Below are positions 27,659-36,195 of a stretch of 64,000 nt of DNA, piece by piece. The DNA is from Mycolicibacterium holsaticum DSM 44478 = JCM 12374 (GTDB lineage Bacteria > Actinomycetota > Actinomycetes > Mycobacteriales > Mycobacteriaceae). How positions within the stretch are numbered: the stretch's first letter is position 1; each line of letters opens with the position of its first letter. The notes beneath the pieces were generated by a model. It was not told where the DNA came from. It searched no databases and saw only the letters and a list, made by a program, of their open reading frames with translations. Location: the NCBI RefSeq assembly GCF_019645835.1, contig NZ_CP080998.1, forward strand, positions 4,340,001 to 4,404,000. The letters are read 5' to 3'. The position numbers and the translations under genes are program-made.

Positions 27659-27687
27659 ATACTAGGTCACGACCTGCGCTGAACCAA
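27659..27687 (-). promoter_or_regulatory. Putative promoter of the spc (rplN) operon
   Basis: On the minus strand TTGGTT (27682-27687) and TAGTAT (27659-27664) are separated by exactly 17 bp, a good housekeeping-sigma arrangement. The predicted transcription start is near 27652, giving a leader of about 125 nt before rplN. It lies just downstream of the hairpin at 27705-27762, so it would give rplN-rplO expression independent of the sulfatase genes. Confidence 0.55.
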
Positions 27688-27704
27688 ATCCGTCACCTCA
27701 CCGC

Positions 27705-27762
27705 CGAACGTGGGTTACCAGCACGCTTTGCGCGTGGTAGGCGTGCGTCGACCCCACACTCG
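27705..27762 (-). terminator. Hairpin element after the FGE gene; shares its arm with 12557-12578
   Basis: Begins 4 bp after the FGE stop. The arms at 27705-27726 and 27741-27762 pair imperfectly with G-U pairs. The low-coordinate arm repeats the CGAACGTGGGTTACC...GCACGC sequence found at 12557-12578. As there, it is immediately downstream of a stop codon and upstream of a promoter, so it likely insulates the rplN promoter from read-through. Confidence 0.5.
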
Positions 27763-27766
27763 ACAC

Positions 27767-28651
27767 TCAGGCGTCGGCCACGCAGCGAAAGCCGATGTGG
27801 GTGGTCGCGCTGTCCTGTGACTGCGGCGAGCGCGCCGAGGGCCGGTAGCGGTGGCAGTACTCGGGTGCGCACAGGTACGAGCCGCCTTTGAGCGCCTGGG
27901 ACACGGTCGGATCGGCGGCTCCGCTGGGCGTGCAGCAGGGCTTCGGCGGCTGGTCAAGGCGGTGATGGCCCCAAAACCGCGTCGCCGTCCACTCCCACAC
28001 GTTGCCGATCATGTCCACCAGGCCGAACGCGTTGGGCGCGAACGTGCCGACGGGTGAGGTGCCGACCCAGCCGAGGGCTCCGGTGTTGCGGTACGGGAAG
28101 TCGCCCTGCCAGGTGTTGGCCATCAACTGCCCGCCCGGGCTCACCTCCTCACCCCAGGGATAGGTGGACGTCGTGCCGGCGCGCGCGGCGTATTCCCATT
28201 CGGGCTCGGTGGGCAGCCGCCGGCCGGCCCAGCGCGCGTAGGCGGCGGCGTCGGGATAGGCCACTTGCACGACGGGATGGTCGGGCCGGTCCCGCCACGA
28301 CGGACCGGCGGGCCCGAACGGGTGCCGCCAGCAGGCCCCCGGCGTCCACGCCCACCACTGCCGCCAGTCGCGCAGGTCGACGGGCCCAGACGTCGGCCGG
28401 AACACCAGACCCCCGGGCACCAGGTCTTCGGCGCCGGCACCCGGGTAGAGCGCCGGGTCCAACGGCTGCTCGGCGACGGTGCGGTAACCGGTCTGTTCGA
28501 CGAACGCGGCGAACTGGGCGTTGGTGACCGGGTGGCGTTCGACGGCGAACCCGGCCACCTCAACGGTGTGCGACGGAGCCTCTTCCGGATAGAACTGCGT
28601 CGAGCCCATCCGAAACGGGCCGCCCGCCACCTCGACGAGCTCGGTGAGCAT
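27767..28651 (-). CDS. Formylglycine-generating enzyme (sulfatase activator)
   Basis: Protein of 294 aa of the FGE-sulfatase fold. It has the start GGPFRMGSTQFYPEEAP, the core RLPTEPEWEYAARAG and NVWEWTATRFW. The C-terminal KGGSYLCAPEYCHRY carries the two active-site cysteines that bind Cu(I) in aerobic FGEs. It converts the Cys in C-x-P-x-R of sulfatases to formylglycine. Its substrate is almost surely AtsA, encoded two genes upstream in the same operon. Position matches Rv0712. Confidence 0.93.
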   Translation of the reverse strand: MLTELVEVAGGPFRMGSTQFYPEEAPSHTVEVAGFAVERHPVTNAQFAAFVEQTGYRTVAEQPLDPALYPGAGAEDLVPGGLVFRPTSGPVDLRDWRQWWAWTPGACWRHPFGPAGPSWRDRPDHPVVQVAYPDAAAYARWAGRRLPTEPEWEYAARAGTTSTYPWGEEVSPGGQLMANTWQGDFPYRNTGALGWVGTSPVGTFAPNAFGLVDMIGNVWEWTATRFWGHHRLDQPPKPCCTPSGAADPTVSQALKGGSYLCAPEYCHRYRPSARSPQSQDSATTHIGFRCVADA

Positions 28652-28655
28652 GACC

Positions 28656-29348
28656 TCAGGGTAGAACGACCGCGAAGTCCGCCATCAGCGGCGACGCCAT
28701 CGGTTCGAAATCCGGGATGTCGGTCGGCCCTTCGACGTGCACGGCGACGAAATAGTTGTTCGTGTTGGTCCAGATGTGGGCGATGCGGTCGGCGAATTCG
28801 ACCGCGTGCTCGGGTGAATCCGACCACATGCCGAGCAGTTTCTGACCGCTGTATCCGCAGACCTCCGCGGGCAGCACGCTGACGCTGCTCACGGCGGACT
28901 CCGCCATCGCGTCGTTGACGTACTTCTCGAACGCCTCGGCCGGGTCCAACTGGGTCCGCGCGATCGTCACCGTCGCCCACACTCCGTCCGGGCCCTGAAG
29001 CTTCGCGCCGACGTCGCCGTCACCGGCCGACGTGGACCAGCCCTCGGGTAGGGCGACCGTGATCTTCGGGGCGGCCGGGTCGGCGACAGACGCCACCACC
29101 CCGACCGGCGGCGGATCCGGCGCCGCACAGGTGACTTCTCCGGCGGGCACCGGCGTGCGTGTGGTGGGCAGGATGCCCGGTTCGGTGAGACCGGTCTGCG
29201 GGGTGGGGATGGCCCGCGTCGACGGCGTCGACGTGGCGGGGATCGACACATCGGCGGGCACCGGCACGCCGTCGCTGGTGCGCTCGCAGGCCGCGACGAC
29301 GCCCCCCGTCAGGCTCAGTGCGACCAGCGCCGCCCACCCGGTACGCAT
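28656..29348 (-). CDS. LpqN-type lipoprotein
   Basis: Protein of 230 aa with an N-terminal signal peptide and lipobox VVAAC (lipidated C21), so it is anchored outside the cell membrane. A Pro/Thr-rich linker follows to about residue 70. The rest resembles the Lpp-LpqN family of mycobacterial lipoproteins (VALPEGW, AEAFEKYVNDAM-like helix, HIWTNTNNYFVAVH). It lies between atsA and the FGE gene with small gaps, probably one operon. The function is unknown. Confidence 0.75.
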   Translation of the reverse strand: MRTGWAALVALSLTGGVVAACERTSDGVPVPADVSIPATSTPSTRAIPTPQTGLTEPGILPTTRTPVPAGEVTCAAPDPPPVGVVASVADPAAPKITVALPEGWSTSAGDGDVGAKLQGPDGVWATVTIARTQLDPAEAFEKYVNDAMAESAVSSVSVLPAEVCGYSGQKLLGMWSDSPEHAVEFADRIAHIWTNTNNYFVAVHVEGPTDIPDFEPMASPLMADFAVVLP

Positions 29349-29374
29349 CAGTCCCTGGCCACTGTCAAATCGCT

Positions 29375-31726
29375 TCAGTCCTTCGCAAATGCGCGCGCAA
29401 ACTCGCGTTGCACGTCGACGTACGGGTGACCGGAGACATCGACGGTCACCTGCGCGATGGTGCCGCCGGTGAACGCGAAAGGTGGTGTGTACGAGCGTGA
29501 TACCGGTGACCCGGTATTGCGGCCAACACCGAGCGCAGCCCCCGCCAGACCGAACGTTCCGGGGTGGATCTTCATCCCGGTCATGGTCGCCACCTCGGCG
29601 TCGTCGAGGTAGAGCACGGTGTCACCGATCGGGGTGTGGCTGCCCTCGGCCGTGCCGGTTCGGGTGAACGCGACACCGAACGTGTGCCTGCCCAACGCAA
29701 CGGCCTCTGACGAGGACAGCCGCTGCTCCTCCTCACCGAGGAAGTTGTAGACATAGTGCAACCGGCCGCCCTGCAGGAACAACGCGTGTCCACCGTGTGC
29801 GGCACCGTGTTTGAACACCACGCCCTCGGCCTGCTCGGTGTCGATGGTGACGTCGGCGATGACGACGAACGACCGGCCCGCGATCTCCACGGCGGCACCC
29901 ATTCCGACGTCCGCGGTGCCGGGGTAGTAGCGGTAACTGTCCCGCGCGCCCGACAGGCTGGGCCGCCACCGGCCGATCGTCTCGAAGACGTCCAAGTCGC
30001 CGAGCGGAAGACCGTTGTACTTGTCGGCTTCGCTGAACCACAGCGCCTTGAGTTCCTCGAGCTTCTCGGGGTGCTCGTCGGCCAGGTCGCGGGTTTGGCT
30101 GCGGTCGGCCTGGATGTGGTACAGCTCCCAGCGATCCTTGTCGAAGTGCGACCAGCCCGACGGCGAAGCGGGATGCACCGCGTTCGCGAACCACCCCTTG
30201 TGCCAGATCCCGCGGGTACCCAGCATGGTGTAGAACTGCGTCTCCTTGCCGGTTGGCAGATCCGGATCGGTAAGGGCCACTTTGAAGCTCACTCCGTCGA
30301 GTGGCTTCTGCGGAATACCTCTGACGGTCGCCGGGGGCGTGATGTCGAGTAGGTCGTACACCGTCGGCGTGATGTCGCAGACGTTCACATAGTTGTCCCG
30401 CAGTTCTCCGTGCGCGTGGATGCCCTTGGGCCAGGAGATGATCGCCGTGTCGGCGATGCCACCCTCATGGGAGGCGTAACGCTTGAACAGTTTGTAGGGC
30501 GTGTTGAAAGCCATCGCCCAGCCGATCGGATAATGGTTGTAGGTCTCCGGCCCGCCGAGCTCGTCGATGAGCCGCAAGCCGTCCTCGACGGTGTCGATGT
30601 AGCCGTTGAAGAACTTGACCTCGTTCACCGAGCCGTTCGGGCCGCCCTCACCGCTGGCCCCGTTGTCGGAGATGACCACGATGATGGTGTTGTCGAGCTG
30701 ACCGGACTGCTCCAAATAGTCCAGTACGCGGCCGATCTGGGCGTCCGTGTAGGACAAGAATCCCGCGAACACCTCCGCCATCCTGCTGAACAGCTTCTTC
30801 TCGTCGTCGCTCAACGCATCCCACGGCCGCACGGTGTCCTGCTCCGGCCACTTCTGGCCGTCCGGTCCCGTGACGTCCAGATACGGGTTCATCGGCGAGA
30901 GTTCGGTGTCGGGTGGCACGATGCCGAGCCGTTTCTGGTTCTCCAGCACGACCTCGCGATAACGTTCGTAGCCCATGTCGAACTTGCCGGCGTAGCGGTC
31001 GGACCACTCCTTGAACACGTGGTGTGGCGCGTGTCCGGCGCCAGGGCACAGATAGGTGAACCACGGCTTGTCCGGCGCGATCACCTTGGCGTCGCGGATG
31101 AACTCGATCGTCTTGTCGGCGAGGTCCTTCGACAGGTGGTAGCCGTCCTCGGGTGTGCCCGGCGGCGTCACGGGGTGATTGTCGTAGACGAGGTCGGGGT
31201 ACCACTGATCGGTCTCGCCGCCCATGAAGCCGTAGAACCGCTCGAAGCCCCGCGACAGCGGCCAATGTCGTTTGGTGGACGCCAAATTCGACTCCTCCAA
31301 CGGCGTCATATGCCACTTTCCGACGGCGTAGGTGTTGTAGCCGTTCTCGGCGAGCACCTCCGACAGCAGTGCGGAATCGTGCGGGATGCGCCCGCTGCAG
31401 CCGGGAAAACCGTCGCTGAACTCCTCGACGGTGGCCATGCCGACCGTGGTGGGGTTGCGGCCGGTGAGTAGTGACGCGCGGGTCGGTGAGCACAGCGCGG
31501 AGGTGTGAAACTGCGTGAGCCGCACGCCGCGCTCGGCGATGCGCCGCATGGCGGGCATCTCGACCAACCCCCCGTAGCAGTCCCATGTGGCGATGCCGAC
31601 GTCGTCCCAAACGAGGTACAAGACGTTGGGGGCGCCCTCGGGCGCCACCGGCGCGGCGTACGGTCCCCAATCCGGTTCGGAATCTCGGATGTCGAGCGCG
31701 ATCTTGCCGTTGAACTCCGTCGCCAT
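29375..31726 (-). CDS. atsA: Arylsulfatase (type I, formylglycine-dependent)
   Basis: Protein of 783 aa. The sulfatase signature is C79SPTRASLLTGR, whose Cys becomes formylglycine. Metal ligands include D41/D42 in YLVWDDVGIATWD, and later VVISDNGASGEGG and KWHMTPLEES. The C-terminal 250 residues form a beta-rich domain. No signal peptide is seen. It hydrolyses sulfate esters. The linked FGE supports activity; a position equal to Rv0711 in M. tuberculosis suggests orthology. The natural substrate is not known. Confidence 0.93.
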   Translation of the reverse strand: MATEFNGKIALDIRDSEPDWGPYAAPVAPEGAPNVLYLVWDDVGIATWDCYGGLVEMPAMRRIAERGVRLTQFHTSALCSPTRASLLTGRNPTTVGMATVEEFSDGFPGCSGRIPHDSALLSEVLAENGYNTYAVGKWHMTPLEESNLASTKRHWPLSRGFERFYGFMGGETDQWYPDLVYDNHPVTPPGTPEDGYHLSKDLADKTIEFIRDAKVIAPDKPWFTYLCPGAGHAPHHVFKEWSDRYAGKFDMGYERYREVVLENQKRLGIVPPDTELSPMNPYLDVTGPDGQKWPEQDTVRPWDALSDDEKKLFSRMAEVFAGFLSYTDAQIGRVLDYLEQSGQLDNTIIVVISDNGASGEGGPNGSVNEVKFFNGYIDTVEDGLRLIDELGGPETYNHYPIGWAMAFNTPYKLFKRYASHEGGIADTAIISWPKGIHAHGELRDNYVNVCDITPTVYDLLDITPPATVRGIPQKPLDGVSFKVALTDPDLPTGKETQFYTMLGTRGIWHKGWFANAVHPASPSGWSHFDKDRWELYHIQADRSQTRDLADEHPEKLEELKALWFSEADKYNGLPLGDLDVFETIGRWRPSLSGARDSYRYYPGTADVGMGAAVEIAGRSFVVIADVTIDTEQAEGVVFKHGAAHGGHALFLQGGRLHYVYNFLGEEEQRLSSSEAVALGRHTFGVAFTRTGTAEGSHTPIGDTVLYLDDAEVATMTGMKIHPGTFGLAGAALGVGRNTGSPVSRSYTPPFAFTGGTIAQVTVDVSGHPYVDVQREFARAFAKD

Positions 31727-31759
31727 GGCCGCAGGCTACACGCGCGTAGCGGCGGTTTG

Positions 31760-32279
31760 CTAAGGAATTGACGACGATGCCATAACCGTCTTTCTGTTGA
31801 GCCACCAACCCACGGCGGCCAGCGGCAAGGTCCAGCCCAGCCATCCCACGGTGCCGGCCACGAACCACAGGTAGTGCTCCTCGCTCCCGCCAAAAACAGT
31901 GGGCTGCAACGGATGGAAAACGATGAACACGACAGGCGACCAGATTCGGTTGGTGATGATCGAAAATGTCAGTGTCGCACTGCGAATCATATGTCGTCGA
32001 TGCTCGGCGAAGTCGCGCCGCCGGGCCGCGGTGTAGCCGTTGACCGTGAACCACAACCACAGTGCGCCAACACGACGTTGCTGGCGGCCAGTAACGGACC
32101 GAACGGGGTGGCGGCCCCGATGACCATCGCCGACGCGGCGGCCGGGATCGCCGTGCCGGTACAGGGGTGCCGCCGGTGAAGTACGGCGGCAGTGAGTACA
32201 CCAGGAATGCGGCGACAATCAGGACCAAGGCTGCGGCCGACCGCCGACCGCGAGCCACGTTTGCGTATGACATACGCAT
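31760..32279 (-). pseudogene. Decayed DUF2306-like membrane protein gene
   Basis: The N-terminus (from 32279, about 37 residues up to LVYSLPPYFTGG) and the C-terminus (ALWLWFTVNGYTAARRR through to 31760) are both recognisable as one DUF2306-type multi-pass protein, but in different frames. The middle piece (PAAASAMVIGAATPFGPLL) is in a third frame. Junctions lie near 32170 and 32065. Compared with my memory of the family, about 50 residues are missing after the first helix. This indicates at least two frame changes plus a deletion. It is divergent from the TetR gene. Confidence 0.7.
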
Positions 32280-32297
32280 GAAGCGTACGTTATACGC
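32262..32297. promoter_or_regulatory. Tandem palindromes, likely TetR operators
   Basis: TGCGTATG-A-CATACGCA (32262-32278) and GCGTA-N5-TACGC (32283-32297) have centres 20 bp apart, two helical turns. The first covers the first codons of the decayed gene and the second overlaps TATAAC (32289-32294, minus strand), a good -10 for it. TATGCT at 32317-32322 can serve as -10 for the TetR gene, possibly leaderless at 32331. Confidence 0.6.
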
Positions 32298-32330
32298 ACG
32301 TCCTCTTGCAATCGGTTATGCTGACGACAA

Positions 32331-33020
32331 ATGAGCGAGCCACTGCCCCGCGCGCTGGAAATCTTGTGGCATGAGCCGAGCGCGCCAAGACGGACAGCAG
32401 GGCTGAACCGGGAACGCATCGTCGCCGCGGGCATCGCACTGGCCGACGCCGACGGCCTCGGCGCGCTTTCGATGGCCCGATTGGCCGCGCGACTCGACTG
32501 CGGCACGATGTCGCTGTACCGGCACGTCGCCAACAAGGACGAGTTGGTGACCTTTATGCTCTCGGCAGCCACCGGACCACCACCTGCCCTTGATCCGTCT
32601 GATTGGCGTGCGGCGCTGGATGATTGGGCCACTGGGTTATGGAGGCTCTACCACCGGCACCCGTGGATGCTGCAGGCCAGCACGGCGGGTCCGCCGGCAG
32701 ATCCCGGGCAGCTGGGGTGGTTTGACGCCGGGCTGGCGGCGTTGGGTGATACCAGGCTGGCCGAACGCGACAAGCTCGCTGCGGTGATGGTCGTGCTGCA
32801 CTTCGTGCGCGGCGCGGCGGCGGTGCACATCGAAGCCGCACACGTCGAAGGTCCCGACTACCCCGCGCTGCTTCGACGTGTCGTCGACGCAGAGCGGTTA
32901 CCCGCCCTGAGCGCCGCACTGGCCGACGGGGTCTTCGACGACGCGGACAACGACCGTGAAGCCGACTTCCGCTCGGGGCTGCGCCAATTGCTCGACGGCA
33001 TCGCCACCCGGGTGAAGTAG
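32331..33020 (+). CDS. TetR-family transcriptional regulator
   Basis: Protein of 229 aa. The N-terminal helix-turn-helix spans about residues 26-72 (ALSMARLAARLDCGTMSLY) and is preceded by a short extension. The C-terminal ligand domain is of the TetR/ActR type. It probably binds the tandem palindromes between it and the decayed DUF2306-like gene, repressing both. With its partner gene broken, it may now be an orphan or serve other targets. Confidence 0.88.
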   Translation: MSEPLPRALEILWHEPSAPRRTAGLNRERIVAAGIALADADGLGALSMARLAARLDCGTMSLYRHVANKDELVTFMLSAATGPPPALDPSDWRAALDDWATGLWRLYHRHPWMLQASTAGPPADPGQLGWFDAGLAALGDTRLAERDKLAAVMVVLHFVRGAAAVHIEAAHVEGPDYPALLRRVVDAERLPALSAALADGVFDDADNDREADFRSGLRQLLDGIATRVK

Positions 33021-33034
33021 CCGCGCCCCGGGGG

Positions 33035-34720
33035 CTAGGTGTTCGGTGAGGATTCGTGGACCCGGTACAGCCGCCAATCGGGCTGGCTGTCACCGTTGTT
33101 GGGCACTTCCAATGCGAGCGTGGCGATATCGGCACCCGTGTCGTACAGCGTGGGATAGCGCAGGTTCAGCGCATCCGCGGTACCGCGGCCCGACCGCGGT
33201 ACCGCCAGCAAGTATTTGATGCCATGGGCGGTCGGCTCGTTCAGCGCTGCGGTGAAGTCCGGATCGGAGGGCACCACGAACGTTCGCGGGCGTTTCGACG
33301 CCGCCAGGATGGCGAACCCGTATTCGGTGTCGACGATCACCGAGCCGTCCGGAAGGTCGAGCCGCTCTAAATAATCGGCGATGTCGCGTTCGGTGGAGAA
33401 ACTGGCGGCGATGCGGTGCTCGATGGCCTTGCGCTCGCTGACGCTGTCGGGTTGGGGTGAGAGCACCGCGCCGAGCGCGTACTCCTGCGGTGCGTACTCA
33501 GGTTGCATCATCCCCCACCCGGTGACCGGTAGCGCCACCGCGAACAACGCTGCCACCGGCACGTAGGCGGCCCAGGACCGGCGCCGTTCGGCATCTTCGA
33601 CGGGCCGCGCCGGGGCGTATTTTCCGCGGCGCTTGGCCTGCGCCAGCACGCCGTCGGGCACGGCGAGCATCGCCAGGCACGCCGCCAGCGGGACCGCGAT
33701 GATGTAGAACCTCAGGAACGGAAACGTCGAGCCGGTGGCGTAGCTGACGGCCTGAAACGTCAGCGCGGCACCGTATATCGCCAGGGGCGCGGCGATCACG
33801 TACCAGTCGGGGCTGTGCCGTCGACGCACCGCGACGCACGCCGCAAGCGGGATCAATGTCGGCGCCAGCAGGGTGATACAGACCGCTGCGAAAACGAGCC
33901 CTCCGCCGAGTCCCGGCGCGCTGTGGCCGGTTTGTTCGAGAATCGCGGCGTTGCCGTACTGCGAGGTGAACTGGCCGAACGCCTGTCCGGTGATGAGCCA
34001 GCTGACCGCGGCCCATCCGATGAAGGCCACCAACCCCGGACCGCTGACCATCAGCAGGTCCAGCAGCGCGCGGCGCATCCTCGGCGCCGGACGCGCGCGC
34101 AGATATGTGGTCGCTCCGACCAGCACGCCTGCGGCCGCGATACAGGCCACCGCGTCGTAGCGCGTCAGGTAGGCCAGACCCATCGCGATGCCGCCCGCGG
34201 TCACCAGGTGGTGCACGTCGTCGTCGACCATCCACATGATCAGCCGGCGCACCGCCCAGGTCATAAAAAAGACGAACGGAGCCTCGCTCATGCCGTTGGC
34301 GCCGTAGAAGATGATCATCGGGTTCAGCGCGAACAACGCCGTTATCGTCAGCACGTAGCTGCGGGGCAGCCCGCGGTCGGTGCCCATGCTCATGATCTGG
34401 ACCACCGCACCGGCCATGAACACAGCCGACATCATCGTGCCCGAGAACGCCCGTTCGGACATCTCCGGCCACAGCGGGCTCATCGCGATCGCCGGGATCT
34501 GCACCACCGCAGTCAGCGGTGTGAAGATGAATCCGATTGCAGCCAAATGCGGTTCACGGCTGAACAGCACGGCCTGTGCCGCCGACACCCGGGACAGGGC
34601 GTCACCGAGGATGAACCCGTGCTGGATCTGAAGCCAGTAGCCGACGGCCAGGTAGCCGGTCAGCGCCATCACAAAGACCGTTCCGCGGAGCCGACGGTTC
34701 GACCACCCGGCCATGGTCAC
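33035..34720 (-). CDS. Multi-pass membrane glycosyltransferase-like protein (GT-C type)
   Basis: Protein of 561 aa with about ten or more membrane helices and a C-terminal soluble domain of about 150 residues from near 415. An Asp in the first outer loop (GFILGDALSRVSAAQ) is where GT-C enzymes using polyprenyl-phosphate sugars hold their catalytic acid. GTG start overlaps the GT2 gene stop. As last gene of a four-gene coupled operon with GT2 and BcsB-like genes, it may modify or extend the glycan from the outer membrane face. The exact family is not assigned. Confidence 0.65.
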   Translation of the reverse strand: MTMAGWSNRRLRGTVFVMALTGYLAVGYWLQIQHGFILGDALSRVSAAQAVLFSREPHLAAIGFIFTPLTAVVQIPAIAMSPLWPEMSERAFSGTMMSAVFMAGAVVQIMSMGTDRGLPRSYVLTITALFALNPMIIFYGANGMSEAPFVFFMTWAVRRLIMWMVDDDVHHLVTAGGIAMGLAYLTRYDAVACIAAAGVLVGATTYLRARPAPRMRRALLDLLMVSGPGLVAFIGWAAVSWLITGQAFGQFTSQYGNAAILEQTGHSAPGLGGGLVFAAVCITLLAPTLIPLAACVAVRRRHSPDWYVIAAPLAIYGAALTFQAVSYATGSTFPFLRFYIIAVPLAACLAMLAVPDGVLAQAKRRGKYAPARPVEDAERRRSWAAYVPVAALFAVALPVTGWGMMQPEYAPQEYALGAVLSPQPDSVSERKAIEHRIAASFSTERDIADYLERLDLPDGSVIVDTEYGFAILAASKRPRTFVVPSDPDFTAALNEPTAHGIKYLLAVPRSGRGTADALNLRYPTLYDTGADIATLALEVPNNGDSQPDWRLYRVHESSPNT

Positions 34721-36195
34721 GTCTGCCCGTCGGCGTCATCGGGTTGTTCGGTCAGCCCGTGAAAGGTCTTCTCCCAGTACGACGGCTGGCGGATCAACTG
34801 GTAGCAGCCCTTGGCGGCGGCGATGCTCATCATCAGCCAGAAGGCCGGCACGGTCAACGCCGCCAGCAACAGGTCCGAGCGGTCGTCTTCGCGCAGCGCG
34901 ATCAGGTTCATGTACAAGGTGGCGGCGTTGCCGAGGATCAGCGCCACCAGCGCGGGAAAGTAGACGAACCACGGGAATACGTCCTCGACGACCGCGGGCT
35001 GGCCGAGGAACCACAGGATGGTGATCAGCCAGAACGCCAGGTTCAAGACCGCGACGATCGGCGTTCCACCGAGCACCAAATTGAATCGGACGAACCCGCG
35101 CAGTCCGACGGTGCGGAACAACTGTACGGGCCGACGGATGTGTACCAGCCAGGTCTGCAGATAGCCCTTGTACCAACGGGATCGCTGGCGGATCCAGTTG
35201 ATCGGATCGCTGTTGGCTTCCTCGAGGGTGCTCGAGTCGATGACGGCGGTGTGGTATCCGTGTGCGGCGATGCGCAGTCCCAGGTCGGCGTCTTCGGTGA
35301 CGTTGAACGGGTCCCATGCGCCGATCTCGTCCAGTACGCTGCGGCGCAGATGGTTCGACGTGCCCCCCAACGGGATCGGCGAGGTGCTCATCATCATGCC
35401 CGGCAGCAGGTAGCCGAACCACAGCGCGTACTCGGCGGTGAACCACGCGGTCAGCATGTTCTGGTGGCCGTTGTAGTACACCAGCTTGGCCTGCACGCAC
35501 GCCGTCTTGTCGGTCAGCCGGCGAAACGCCGCGACGACCCGGCGTAGCTGCAGCGGCTCGGGCATGTCCTCGGCGTCGTAGATCGTGACGATCTCGCCGG
35601 TGGCGAAATGCAAACCGTAGTTGCACGCCTTGGGTTTTGTGCGTGGTTCTGCAGGGGGAACCAGCAAAATGGTGATCGCATCGGACTGGGCACAGTTTTC
35701 GGCGGCTTTGATGGTCACCAGATCGTCGGCCTCCAGCAACAACAGCACCTGGAGCTTGTCTCGCGGATATTCCAGCGCGGCCATCGCCCCGATCAGGTCC
35801 CCCACGACCTCGGGTTCGTTGTAGGCAGGGACCAGGATGGTGTAGCGCGGCAGCTCATCGTCGGTCAACGCGCGCGCCTCGTCGTCGGATATGACGATCG
35901 CGCGTGACGCGAGCCCTTCGCGGAAGATCAGGAGCCGGTCAAGCATCGTCAACAGGTACGCGGCCGTACACGCGCCGACGAGCACCACCGCCGTCAGCAT
36001 CGGGTGCCACACAGCGCCGACGAGCACCGTGGTCAGGGCACCCCACAGCAGCCATCGTTGCCACCGCACGATCGACGTGGACGCCGAGTGCATCGGGTTG
36101 TCTTCACGCAGGCCGTCGACCGCGCGGTGCAGCGCGTACGCCTGCTCCGCCTCGGATATCCCACCCGCGGTGTGGTCGTCGATGTTGGCGGTCAC
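34717..36195 (-). CDS. Processive family 2 glycosyltransferase (BcsA-like)
   Basis: Protein of 492 aa. Two N-terminal helices precede a GT-A domain with the processive synthase set: substrate Asp region LLLLEADD, Mn2+ motif D207-A-E-D210, catalytic TED (300-302) and QRSRW (337-341). Several C-terminal helices would form a channel. It lacks a PilZ domain, so it is not directly controlled by cyclic di-GMP as BcsA is. With the BcsB-like gene in the operon, it probably makes and exports a beta-linked glycan. GTG start, coupled to both neighbours. Confidence 0.82.
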   Translation of the reverse strand: MTANIDDHTAGGISEAEQAYALHRAVDGLREDNPMHSASTSIVRWQRWLLWGALTTVLVGAVWHPMLTAVVLVGACTAAYLLTMLDRLLIFREGLASRAIVISDDEARALTDDELPRYTILVPAYNEPEVVGDLIGAMAALEYPRDKLQVLLLLEADDLVTIKAAENCAQSDAITILLVPPAEPRTKPKACNYGLHFATGEIVTIYDAEDMPEPLQLRRVVAAFRRLTDKTACVQAKLVYYNGHQNMLTAWFTAEYALWFGYLLPGMMMSTSPIPLGGTSNHLRRSVLDEIGAWDPFNVTEDADLGLRIAAHGYHTAVIDSSTLEEANSDPINWIRQRSRWYKGYLQTWLVHIRRPVQLFRTVGLRGFVRFNLVLGGTPIVAVLNLAFWLITILWFLGQPAVVEDVFPWFVYFPALVALILGNAATLYMNLIALREDDRSDLLLAALTVPAFWLMMSIAAAKGCYQLIRQPSYWEKTFHGLTEQPDDADGQT

